Shown: positions 1 through 6,209, numbered from the stretch's first letter. The stretch: 7,022 bases of DNA from an uncultured Atopobium sp. (GCA_947252455.1 CAMXVQ010000045.1:1-7022); one strand, 5' to 3'. Notes: generated by a model from the letters alone, not told the origin. Numbers and translations: made by a program.

Positions 1-1
1 C

Positions 2-448
2 AACCGCGAATATGCGCTATCTGAGCTTAGCTACACGAAATACGATACAAATGGAGGTATTTATAATGATTATGATTTTTCCGCGCCTACTATTGAGGGC
101 TACGAGGTTGTACCTGACGATGCAAAGCAAAGACAGGAAAAGCTAGATAAATCTGACTACTACGATAAGATACAAGATTATCTGCAAGATGAGTGGAACA
201 AAGATCATAACGACGAGGATTTCGATTATGATAACGAGGAATTTGAAAAGTGGATCGCACAAAAGTTTCCGCGGTTGAAATATGTTTACATGTGGCCTAC
301 CGACACAATTAGCGATGATAGCGACCACGATCCCAATGTAGCTAAACTTGATGGTACACAATGGGGCGAGAATGGCTGCCTGTGCTTTCGCTACAGACGC
401 AAAAAAGCGCCTGTGAGATTTGCTATTGATGATCTAACACCCATACAA
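2..448 (+). other. Acidic Tyr/Asp-rich segment of the large surface protein
   Basis: About the first 150 visible residues are rich in D, E, Y and N (for example DEDFDYDNEEFEKW), then turn basic at CFRYRRKKAPVRF. The frame TIEGYE ... FRYRRKKAPVRF loosely resembles the edge of common surface-repeat units in which a GYE-type strand leads to a YYxRKxYxxxF-type strand. If so, an acidic stretch of some 85 residues has been inserted between the two strands. This is inference from pattern only; no named family is claimed. Many Asp/Asn side chains would suit cation binding, but no canonical EF-hand or DxDxDG loop is visible. It also holds two closely spaced Cys (GCLCF), unusual for a wall protein. Confidence 0.5.
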
Positions 449-3400
449 AATGCGGATGGCGCGCAGGCAAGCACACAAGAGCCCTACAACACCAACCTCA
501 AAAAATTTGCGACAAGCTATAACGATGCTGTTAAACCAGATACTCCAGCCGAAGGCAAGCAATTTGCCAGCAGCTACACCTTTACTATCGGCGGCAAAAC
601 CTATACCTTCAAGCGCCCCGACAGCCTTCCCGAAGACTATGAGTTTGCGGGCTGGTCGCTTGACCCTGCAGGCACTAAAAAACTCGCGCCATGCAAAAAA
701 GATGGCACGCCCTATACCGCTCAAGAAATTGCAGAACTCCTGAAAAAGTCGCCCGAAGAAATTGCAGCGGCACTCGGCAACACGCCACTTGAAGCAGACG
801 GCATTACGCTCTATGCAAGCTGGAAGCGCGTTGATACGGTACACAAAATTGACGTTGACATGAATTACGATAACCTCGCTCACACCATTGTGAGTGTGGT
901 ACATGGCAACAAAGCCAAAAAGGCCACTGCAACAATTCATGATGAACAAAACGACACCCAAAAAGATTATTCGGATTGCTTCCCTGCAGTAGCAGAACGC
1001 CCAGGTTATATATTTAACGGTTGGCTACAAAAATATACCAAGGCAAATGGAGACGAACAGTGGTTGCCCTTCTCCTTCGAGGCACCCATCGTCGAAGACC
1101 TGCACGTCAAAGCCCAGTGGATTAAAGACGAGCGTGTAAAAGGTACCATCAAGCACATCTTCTTGAACACAGGCTATACACCAGAACAGTACGACGCCGC
1201 AGTTAAAGATAATAACCAGGAGCTCATTAAAAAGATGGTTGCTCATACGCAAACAACCACCTATACTAATTTGCGTCCAGGATCAAGTTATGCAGCAGAA
1301 GCAGCATATAGAAACGATCAATATTTCCCCGATCACACCTATTCAACCATTATCGTAAGCAAGGATTCCAGTAAAAACCACGCCCAGTTTATATATCAGC
1401 CCTATGAGCAGCGCACGTATACGGTTCACTATGTAGATGCGTCCAAAAAGGAGCTGGCAAAACCCGACGTATTTACTTCTAACAAGTTAACCTATGACGT
1501 GGCGCATGCTAAGGTGATTCCTGGCTACCGTTTACACGACAGCGAACTGGCACGCCAACTGGTTTTTGTTAAACAAAAAGATGGAACCTATAATACCGAC
1601 ATCTATTTTACATACGATGACGTGCGCATTCTCAAGCGCAAGGACGACAAGCAAGAAGTTCCCACCGGTTATTCGCGCCTTCACTTTGATACAAGCACTA
1701 TAGAGCTTGAATGGAAAGATGGCCAGTTTAACGAGATTGATATAAGCAAAAAGGAACAAGGTGGAAAACTCCTTCCATATGGTACAACAGACGACGCAGA
1801 TGCCGTGCAGACGCTGAGTTTTGATATGATTCACGGCACTAAAGCGTATGAGATGCCTTTACCAACGCCACACGCACAAAAAGGCTATACCTTTACTGGT
1901 TGGACATCAAAGATTGTGTACACAAAGACCGATCCGGCTACTAATTACACAAATCGTCTTCCTATATTTTCTGAAGACCTACGTTGCTATAAGGTAGTTT
2001 ATACTGCTCACTTTAAGAAAAATGCTATTACTTTTGTCAATGAAGCAAGCGATACAACTACACCTGAAGGCTACTACAAAGTTACGTACAAAGCCGATGG
2101 AAATGGACGTTTAAAGCGTACTGTTACCGATGCAGAAGGCACCAAAACGCAAACGCTTGATACGCTTACCAATATTGTTGTATTGGACGAGTATAAAGAT
2201 AATATTATCGAAGCTCCAGAGCCTGTTCCCGATCAAGGTTTTGAGCCAAAAGGCGATTTTGAATTTAAAGGGCGCGACAGCAGAAACCGTGAGTATGTAA
2301 AACATTTTGTGATGATTGAGCCAAAGGCCGCTGCAAAACGCTATGTTTTACCTGGACAGACGCTCCTTAATTCGAACGAAACGCTAAGAAAGCTCATTGC
2401 AAATGAAAAAATCTATGCCACCTCTGACGATTCAGAAACAAAAGCTTTAGCTGCAACGTTTGAGTATTGCGACGAAAAGGGCAACACACAAGATGCAAGC
2501 GGTAACAAAATTGCGCCCAATGTAACGGATCCCGGCGAGCACAAGATTTTCATTAAAGTTACCGCAGGTCGCAAGAATAGTCGCGTATCTAAGCTTGTAC
2601 CGTACTTCTACGAAGTGCTTCCCAGTATGATATTTGGCGAAGAGTTTAAGGCAAAGAACTACCCCACCTCATACGCCCAGATGTATAAGAAAATTACCTT
2701 TAAGTCAAACGATCAGCAAGGAGCGCTCATAGGTGCCGATAACGCGGCTACCGACACAACTGCACATACACAAACACTTGAAACCTATGTGTACACAGGC
2801 ACGGGCGCACCTGCCAATTATAAGCTCGACATGCCATCTGCGCTGGGCAAAGACTACGAGAACGAGGGGTACCACTACGTGTTCCGTGGTTGGCGCAAGC
2901 TTGGCCAGCACACAGCATCAGGTGAAATAGACTTTAAGACGTTTGTCCCCGACATTGCATCAAATACGCGCTACCAAGACATCGCGAAACCGCAGGCAGA
3001 TATTACCTACGAAGCCGTGTACGAAAAAATTCCGTTCATTATGCAAGAAAGTGATAACGGATCCGTACCGCCCAATAGTGTAGTTGTGTCGTTTAAGCCA
3101 GCTCCTGGCCGCACGTGGAAAGATGGAAAAACTGGCCCTCAAGTGCTCTACATCAAAAAAGGTGTAGACATCTCAAAGATTGATAAAGACGGAAAACCTG
3201 TTAGCAATCCCAAACAAAGCGTACTTGCGTGGCTTGGCAAACAACTTTATGGCTATGAGGGCGCATGGTCAAAGAGTTCAATGAAAAACATTCCTGGCAA
3301 TGCAACTGTAGGCAAAGGCGATTGGATTGCTAACAACGCCTTCCAAGAGTTTGTTGCAAAACAACGTGCGGTAGTTGAACCTAAAGCACGTACAGAAATT

Positions 3401-6082
3401 ATCATTGCCCAAAACGGTGCTGTTCCCAAGGCGGAAGACTTTATCGAGAATCTTGACGCACTTAAAGGCGACAACATCAAGACGAAAGAAGGCAAGCCGC
3501 AGCTCAGCATAGAGTTTGATGGTAAACAGCCCAGCTCACAAACAGCTGCTACCTATACCGTTGCGCTTTTAGTAAAAGTAACGCACAACGATATGCCCGA
3601 GCAAACCTATCACCTAACCTGCGTTCTTCGCGTTATGGGCGACGTAATGCGGCCAGGCGATATTGAAAAACTTATAGAATCTATTAATAAGAAGAAAGCT
3701 TCGCATGAGGAGCTTACTGCCGAAGAAAAATACTTTGAGGATAACTACGCCCGCGTAGAATTTACCACTTCTCAAACGGAAGGAAAGCTCCTAGGCGGTG
3801 ATACCGCAACCACCAAGACACGTTATGTGAGTAAAAATACTCCTGTTGATATATCGGTTCCCGATGCTTTGGGGTTGGAAAATCAAACTGATACGACCGG
3901 CGATCATGCAGGTAAAACATATGACTATGTTTTCAAGGGCTGGCGCCTCAAAGAAGTACAAGTTAAAGATGAGAACGGCAAGACCATTGCCACGATTCCT
4001 ACAAAGCCAAAACATAGCGCGCCAGGCGCAACAGGTGCGCAAGAACACGGTGCTCAAGCTGGGAATACGTCTCTAACACCAATATTGACGCAGCTCTTTG
4101 CGCACATGAGCGCGCCAAATGTTGCTTCGACAACTCAGCTGCCGTCTGCTTTGGAATCACAGCAAAAGCATCGTCGTTCGCGCAGAAGCATTAACGACGG
4201 CGCGACAGGTGCAATAGGCGGCGCACATGGTGCACAAGGCGTAGCCATGGCCACCAACGATACCGAGATTGCAATTCCTGCTTTGACTCGTTATCTTACC
4301 AAACAATATCCTGAGGCATTTAAGACTCTTACGTACGTATATGAAGCTGTATACGAAAAACGCTATTATCAGCTTGATGCTGGTGAGGTAGACACAGTAC
4401 CTGCAGGTTATGTACCTATTTTTGTGCGTCCTGCGGCAAATCATACCTGGCTCGACGGATCGGTTGATCAATACGTAAAATACGTTAAGAGCGGTACCTC
4501 TATTGCCAACATAAAAGACGAGTTCAAAGGCAAGCTTGCTGGCTTTAAAGACTGGAAGTACTTTGACGCCAATGGTAAACCAATTACCGATGCGCAAAAA
4601 ATTAAAGACACAAATTCGCCAACAAGGGCGCTTACCCTGGTTGCTTATCAGTCCAATTTGCCCGAAATCCATGTAAAAGACGATGTAACGCTAAGTGTGG
4701 GTGATACGCTTAAAGGGTATACCGATCTCGCGCAGAATATGACAGACATTGATCCTGGTACAGGTAAGCCCAAACAAGACGCACAAGGAAACACGCTTAC
4801 TATTAATAGTCTTAAAGCCTTTACCGATAGTGCGCTCAATAAGCGTTTTGCTGGTTGGGAAACACCTGAAAACGGTTATAAAAATATTAATACCGATAAA
4901 CCCGGCGTCTATAAAGTGCGCTTTGGTTTGAAGTATTACACCGATGAGCAGGAAATTAATCCTGCCACCAAGCAAGGAAAGGTTGACAAAGACGGCAAGC
5001 CTGTCTTTAAGACAGCCGTTAAATGGGTAGAGGCAAATATCCGCGTGCTACCGCGCGTGATTGCCGCGCAAAATGCGCCCGCAGATGATACGCCTGAAGC
5101 TAAGTTCATCAAACAGAACTACACGAAAGTGACCTATCAGGTAGCACTAGGCGATCACGGCTTCTTGGCGTCACCGTACACCACGTTCTATGTACGTCGT
5201 GGGTACACAATCGATCCAAATGCGCTTTTGTACTTTAATAAAGAGCTTCGCTCTGCGCATGCTGCAGGTAACGAAGAAATTGGCGTGCCAAATGTTGTGT
5301 CTGATCCAGGATACAAGTTCTACGAGTGGCAAAAGCACGCGGCGAACGACCAAGGCGATGTAGTGTACCTCGCGCACTTCCACAAGCTGCCGATTGCACA
5401 CTTTGCGTTTGAGACTACAACCGAAGCAGAACAGTCGTTTAGCACACGTCTTGTTGGCGACGCTCAAAACAAGCCCAAGCTTAAAGAAGGGACGCAGCTG
5501 CCCGATGGCATAAAGGTTGATTGCGAGGGCGAGGGCAACACGTGCATCATAAGCGGTACGCCGCATATTAGTGATTGGCAAGATGGCGAAGAACAGCGCA
5601 CTATTGATCTTACGTTTGAAGCTGTGGACAAACACGATGCTGACAAATATGGTCGTGATTCCTATGGTTTGCAGAAAGAGATCGTGGTACACATTGTGGT
5701 AACGCGTCCGCACACTGCGCCTGAGCCGCCAGCTCCTACACCCAATCCCATGCCACCAACGCCAACACCGGTACCACCAGCGCCGGTTCCACCTGTGCCA
5801 ACACCTGTACCGCCCGTGCCGGTACCCACACCGCCAGCGCCTGTACCTGTACCGCCAGCGCCTGTACCTGTACCAACACCCGTACCGCCTATTCCTGTAA
5901 CGCCTACGCATAAGGCAGACACGCACAAAGCGGGTGCACGCCATCAGCGTTTGCCTAAGACGTCCGATCCTACACTTGCCGCAAATGCTGCAAACCTTCT
6001 TGGTATGGGTGTAGGCATGATAAGTGCCGTTGCGTTTGCACGCAGGAAAAAGCCTCGCGATCATCGTAAAAAGCATGAATAA
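2..6082 (+). CDS. Giant modular wall-anchored surface protein (adhesin-like), 5' end missing
   Basis: The frame has no stop from base 2 to the TAA at 6080-6082, so at least 2026 residues are visible and the true start and signal peptide lie left of the window. A TTG at 275 is internal. Visible residues in order: an acidic Tyr-rich segment (1-150); InlB B/Flg_new-type repeats near 192-277, 290-376 and 603-673, each with a GW core (FAGWS, FNGWL, FTGWT); a MucBP-like unit near 472-540 (YTVHYVD); mosaic A/B/C modules from about 552 to 1795; a He_PIG/Ig-like domain (1796-1905, ISGTP); a Pro-rich spacer (1906-1969); LPKTS (1984-1988), a hydrophobic helix (1992-2013) and the tail RRKKPRDHRKKHE. Families of this build are sortase-anchored fibrous surface proteins, often adhesins; the ligand cannot be told. 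No enzyme motif was seen. It converges on the FIVAR protein to the right. I am confident of the class, not of the function. Confidence 0.93.
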   Translation, partial: NREYALSELSYTKYDTNGGIYNDYDFSAPTIEGYEVVPDDAKQRQEKLDKSDYYDKIQDYLQDEWNKDHNDEDFDYDNEEFEKWIAQKFPRLKYVYMWPTDTISDDSDHDPNVAKLDGTQWGENGCLCFRYRRKKAPVRFAIDDLTPIQNADGAQASTQEPYNTNLKKFATSYNDAVKPDTPAEGKQFASSYTFTIGGKTYTFKRPDSLPEDYEFAGWSLDPAGTKKLAPCKKDGTPYTAQEIAELLKKSPEEIAAALGNTPLEADGITLYASWKRVDTVHKIDVDMNYDNLAHTIVSVVHGNKAKKATATIHDEQNDTQKDYSDCFPAVAERPGYIFNGWLQKYTKANGDEQWLPFSFEAPIVEDLHVKAQWIKDERVKGTIKHIFLNTGYTPEQYDAAVKDNNQELIKKMVAHTQTTTYTNLRPGSSYAAEAAYRNDQYFPDHTYSTIIVSKDSSKNHAQFIYQPYEQRTYTVHYVDASKKELAKPDVFTSNKLTYDVAHAKVIPGYRLHDSELARQLVFVKQKDGTYNTDIYFTYDDVRILKRKDDKQEVPTGYSRLHFDTSTIELEWKDGQFNEIDISKKEQGGKLLPYGTTDDADAVQTLSFDMIHGTKAYEMPLPTPHAQKGYTFTGWTSKIVYTKTDPATNYTNRLPIFSEDLRCYKVVYTAHFKKNAITFVNEASDTTTPEGYYKVTYKADGNGRLKRTVTDAEGTKTQTLDTLTNIVVLDEYKDNIIEAPEPVPDQGFEPKGDFEFKGRDSRNREYVKHFVMIEPKAAAKRYVLPGQTLLNSNETLRKLIANEKIYATSDDSETKALAATFEYCDEKGNTQDASGNKIAPNVTDPGEHKIFIKVTAGRKNSRVSKLVPYFYEVLPSMIFGEEFKAKNYPTSYAQMYKKITFKSNDQQGALIGADNAATDTTAHTQTLETYVYTGTGAPANYKLDMPSALGKDYENEGYHYVFRGWRKLGQHTASGEIDFKTFVPDIASNTRYQDIAKPQADITYEAVYEKIPFIMQESDNGSVPPNSVVVSFKPAPGRTWKDGKTGPQVLYIKKGVDISKIDKDGKPVSNPKQSVLAWLGKQLYGYEGAWSKSSMKNIPGNATVGKGDWIANNAFQEFVAKQRAVVEPKARTEIIIAQNGAVPKAEDFIENLDALKGDNIKTKEGKPQLSIEFDGKQPSSQTAATYTVALLVKVTHNDMPEQTYHLTCVLRVMGDVMRPGDIEKLIESINKKKASHEELTAEEKYFEDNYARVEFTTSQTEGKLLGGDTATTKTRYVSKNTPVDISVPDALGLENQTDTTGDHAGKTYDYVFKGWRLKEVQVKDENGKTIATIPTKPKHSAPGATGAQEHGAQAGNTSLTPILTQLFAHMSAPNVASTTQLPSALESQQKHRRSRRSINDGATGAIGGAHGAQGVAMATNDTEIAIPALTRYLTKQYPEAFKTLTYVYEAVYEKRYYQLDAGEVDTVPAGYVPIFVRPAANHTWLDGSVDQYVKYVKSGTSIANIKDEFKGKLAGFKDWKYFDANGKPITDAQKIKDTNSPTRALTLVAYQSNLPEIHVKDDVTLSVGDTLKGYTDLAQNMTDIDPGTGKPKQDAQGNTLTINSLKAFTDSALNKRFAGWETPENGYKNINTDKPGVYKVRFGLKYYTDEQEINPATKQGKVDKDGKPVFKTAVKWVEANIRVLPRVIAAQNAPADDTPEAKFIKQNYTKVTYQVALGDHGFLASPYTTFYVRRGYTIDPNALLYFNKELRSAHAAGNEEIGVPNVVSDPGYKFYEWQKHAANDQGDVVYLAHFHKLPIAHFAFETTTEAEQSFSTRLVGDAQNKPKLKEGTQLPDGIKVDCEGEGNTCIISGTPHISDWQDGEEQRTIDLTFEAVDKHDADKYGRDSYGLQKEIVVHIVVTRPHTAPEPPAPTPNPMPPTPTPVPPAPVPPVPTPVPPVPVPTPPAPVPVPPAPVPVPTPVPPIPVTPTHKADTHKAGARHQRLPKTSDPTLAANAANLLGMGVGMISAVAFARRKKPRDHRKKHE
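575..832 (+). repeat. InlB B-repeat/Flg_new-like unit 1
   Basis: The encoded unit starts YTFTIGGKTYTF, has the core DYEFAGWSLDPAGT and ends with ITLYASWKRV. The GYxFxGW core followed by a Y-A-x-W strand is the hallmark of the Listeria-Bacteroides repeat (Flg_new, PF09479), a small beta-grasp-like fold in surface stalks. This copy is longer than the usual 65-75 residues because an Ala/Glu/Lys-rich, probably helical stretch (TAQEIAELLKKSPEEIAAAL) sits between the GW core and the last strand. Confidence 0.75.
869..1129 (+). repeat. InlB B-repeat/Flg_new-like unit 2
   Basis: The unit has the core RPGYIFNGWLQKY and the closing strand LHVKAQWIKD, matching the Flg_new pattern of GYxFxGW, then a spacer, then V/YxAxW. 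It follows the first unit after a linker of about a dozen residues. The similarity between units 1 and 2 is in pattern, not in DNA, so this is an old duplication or separate acquisition. Confidence 0.72.
1136..1621 (+). repeat. MucBP-like domain pair
   Basis: The second half (from about 1415) reads YTVHYVDASKKELA, then VIPGYRLHD and a closing IYFTYDD. This is the usual MucBP order: YTVxYVD with GxxLA, then IPGYxL, then a final FxY strand. The first half (GTIKHIFLNTGY ... FIYQPYEQ) has the same outline more weakly and may be a divergent copy. MucBP domains bind mucin glycans in some lactobacilli and Listeria, but many copies have no proven ligand. The second half is the firmer call. Confidence 0.6.
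1655..1771 (+). repeat. B module, copy 0 (VPxGY/WxDG type)
   Basis: The copy reads EVPTGYSRLHFD, then LEWKDGQFNEI and KKEQGG. It aligns by eye with the later copies at 3062 (SVPPNSVVVSF ... TWKDG ... IKKGVDI) and 4394 (TVPAGYVPIFV ... TWLDG ... VKSGTSI). The common outline is VPxGYxxxxF, a spacer, W-x-DG, then x-K-x-G. I know the pattern from Gram-positive surface proteins, where such a strand set precedes a GW-containing repeat. No family accession is claimed. Confidence 0.55.
1808..2020 (+). repeat. InlB B-repeat/Flg_new-like unit 3
   Basis: The core is QKGYTFTGWTSKIVYT and the closing strand is YKVVYTAHFKK. At about 71 residues it is close to the family's usual size. It sits between module B0 and module B1 of the mosaic region, showing that this repeat type alternates with the B modules. 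Confidence 0.72.
2060..2199 (+). repeat. B module, copy 1 (divergent)
   Basis: The copy reads TTPEGYYKVTYKADGNGRL. It keeps the PxGYxxVxY opening of the B modules but lacks the W-x-DG core, so it is the most divergent member. It leads into the first C module. Confidence 0.4.
2309..2623 (+). repeat. C module, copy 1 (Ig/Rib-like)
   Basis: The copy opens with IEPKAAAKRYVLPGQTL and closes with TDPGEHKIFIKVTAGR ... YFYEVLP. The closing pattern, P-G-x-Y/H-K-V/I-x-I/F-x-V-T followed about 15 residues later by a V-L-P strand, is typical of Rib-like and Big_3/DUF5011-type bacterial Ig folds. It is matched in the copies ending near 3643 and 5059. Assignment to a particular Ig-like family is not possible by eye. 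Confidence 0.5.
2657..3028 (+). repeat. A module, copy 2
   Basis: The copy runs from NYPTSYAQMYKKITF through GALIGADNAATDTT and YHYVFRGWRKLG to ITYEAVYEK. It aligns clearly with the copy at 3743-4360: both share G-x-L-x-G-x-D-x-A-T-T, a P-x-ALG motif, YxYVFxGWR and YEAVYEK. A short charged, probably helical linker (GEEFKAKNY) precedes it, as at the other two copies. The GWR core suggests a relative of the Flg_new fold with an enlarged front half. Confidence 0.65.
3062..3181 (+). repeat. B module, copy 2
   Basis: It directly follows the YEAVYEK end of the A module. It reads SVPPNSVVVSFKPA, then TWKDGKTGPQVLYIKKGVDI. It is paired in the same order (A then B) with the copy at 4394, so A-B-C behaves as one super-module. 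Confidence 0.6.
3374..3643 (+). repeat. C module, copy 2 (Ig/Rib-like)
   Basis: It begins VEPKARTEIIIAQNG, much like the IEPKAAAKRYVL opening of C copy 1, and closes with AATYTVALLVKVTHND ... CVLRVMG. The closing strands match the Ig/Rib-like ending of the other C copies. It is the shortest of the three. Confidence 0.5.
3743..4360 (+). repeat. A module, copy 3, carrying an inserted low-complexity segment
   Basis: The copy begins NYARVEFTTSQTEGKLLGGD and ends TYVYEAVYEK, and shares YDYVFKGWR with copy 2. The distance from GWR to YEAVYEK is about 80 residues longer than in copy 2. The extra length is a Gly/Ala/Gln/His-rich stretch (4013-4261) that contains HRRSRRS. The rest of the module is intact, so the insertion sits in a loop. 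Confidence 0.65.
4013..4261 (+). other. Low-complexity, collagen-like insert with dibasic site inside A module 3
   Basis: About 83 residues have no equivalent in the sister module. Two related Gly-rich pieces (4025-4063, GATGAQEHGAQAG; 4199-4243, GATGAIGGAHGAQGV) flank a stretch that looks disordered and ends in HRRSRRS (4169-4189). The second piece shows short Gly-X-Y periodicity (GAT-GAI-G-GAH-GAQ) with one shift. The run is too short to form a collagen triple helix on its own. The base sequence stays in frame and reads as real coding sequence. Confidence 0.65.
4394..4516 (+). repeat. B module, copy 3
   Basis: The copy reads TVPAGYVPIFVRPAANHTW, then LDG, then YVKYVKSGTSI. It is the best match to the common outline and to the copy at 3062: both have F-x-PA about four residues before T-W-x-DG. 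Confidence 0.6.
4658..5059 (+). repeat. C module, copy 3 (Ig/Rib-like, enlarged)
   Basis: The opening LPEIHVKDDVTLSVGDTL and the closing DKPGVYKVRFGLKYYTDE ... WVEANIRVLP follow the Rib/Ig-like order: D-x-T-V-x-x-G-D, then a late K-P-G-x-Y-K-V strand and a last V-L-P strand. An additional FAGWE core sits just before the closing strands. The late strands are split by a Lys/Asp/Pro-rich hairpin (NPATKQGKVDKDGKPVF) that the other C copies lack. Confidence 0.55.
5117..5386 (+). repeat. A module, copy 4 (short)
   Basis: It reads NYTKVTYQVALGDHGFL, then FYVRRGYTIDP and YKFYEWQKHA, closing with VVYLAHFHK. It keeps the NYxxVxY opening and the helical linker before it (EAKFIKQ). It has lost the GADxATT part and has EW in place of GW at the core, so it is a reduced copy. 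It caps the repeat series before the He_PIG-like domain. Confidence 0.5.
5387..5716 (+). other. He_PIG/putative Ig-like domain before the wall spacer
   Basis: The signature is LPDGIKVDCEGEGNTCIISGTP, interrupted only by the Cys-bounded loop, and corresponds to the family's usual L-P-x-G-L-x-x-x-x-x-G-x-I-S-G-T-P (PF05345). It closes with a strand pattern IVVHIVVT. The two Cys at 5522 and 5540 (codon starts) sit seven residues apart and could form a disulfide in place of the normal tight turn. It is the last folded domain, just ahead of the Pro-rich spacer. Confidence 0.65.
5717..5908 (+). other. Proline-rich wall-spanning spacer
   Basis: About 64 residues are made almost only of P, A, V and T in PxPxP and PPxPVP patterns. 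Such spacers lie just before the sorting signal in Gram-positive wall proteins and thread through the peptidoglycan. Codons for Pro and Val vary (cca, ccg, cct, gta, gtg), apart from the exact 21-base duplication listed separately. Confidence 0.88.
5831..5872 (+). repeat. Exact 21-base tandem duplication in the Pro-rich spacer
   Basis: Two head-to-tail identical copies (5831-5851 and 5852-5872), each coding for PPAPVPV, keep the reading frame. The exact identity against a background of varied Pro codons suggests a recent slippage event, so the spacer length probably differs between strains. Confidence 0.9.
5951..6079 (+). other. C-terminal sorting signal, LPKTSD variant
   Basis: LPKTS is encoded at 5951-5965, followed by DPT, a 22-residue hydrophobic helix (5975-6040) and a charged tail RRKKPRDHRKKHE. 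This is the three-part signal recognised by sortase. The canonical motif is LPxTG; here Gly is replaced by Ser. Sortase cuts after Thr, so cleavage is expected between T and S, leaving a Thr-linked protein on the wall. A His/Lys-rich stretch (HKADTHKAGARHQR) lies directly before it. Confidence 0.85.
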
Positions 6083-6090
6083 ACGCTGGT

Positions 6091-6137
6091 GCGTCGATAA
6101 ACGCGGAGGCATCGATAACCACTGATGCGACGCTTTT
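6091..6137 (+). terminator. Weak bulged hairpin just after the + gene stop
   Basis: The 3' arm gatgcgacgc (6124-6133) is unbroken and followed by TTTT. It can pair with gcgtc (6091-6095) and gcatc (6109-6113), with 13 bases (6096-6108) bulging out of the 5' arm. It lies 9 bases after the stop, so it could be a first, leaky terminator or an mRNA 3'-end structure. The short T run and large bulge make it a doubtful terminator. Confidence 0.35.
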
Positions 6138-6174
6138 AAAAACGTTTTACCCTTTAGTGTTTGGCTCATGATAC

Positions 6175-6209
6175 ATCCCGTTCGTAGAAGTTCTGCGAAC
6201 GGGATTTTT
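6175..6209 (+). terminator. Rho-independent terminator of the + gene
   Basis: A perfect 10-bp stem (atcccgttcg at 6175-6184 with cgaacgggat at 6196-6205) can extend inward by a T-G pair and three more pairs to a 3-base loop. TTTTT follows at 6205-6209. On the - strand the stem is followed by gtatcatgag, with no T run, so it acts for the + direction. Confidence 0.88.

Noticed and set aside
434..961. - strand open frame of 175 codons
   Set aside because: It lies opposite two InlB-type repeats; Phe/Cys/Arg-rich composition without any recognisable motif.
4199..4243. True collagen-like domain
   Set aside because: Only about four Gly-X-Y triplets with a shift, far too short for a stable triple helix, so it is reported only as collagen-like low complexity.
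4157..4672. - strand open frame of 171 codons
   Set aside because: It overlaps well-supported + strand coding sequence (insert, YEAVYEK and B module) and its product is a Cys/Ile/Arg-rich mix without domain pattern.
5662..5928. - strand frame giving a Gly/Thr/Val-rich, silk-like or glycine-rich protein
   Set aside because: It is the direct complement of the PxP-rich coding region; no start context and no other support.
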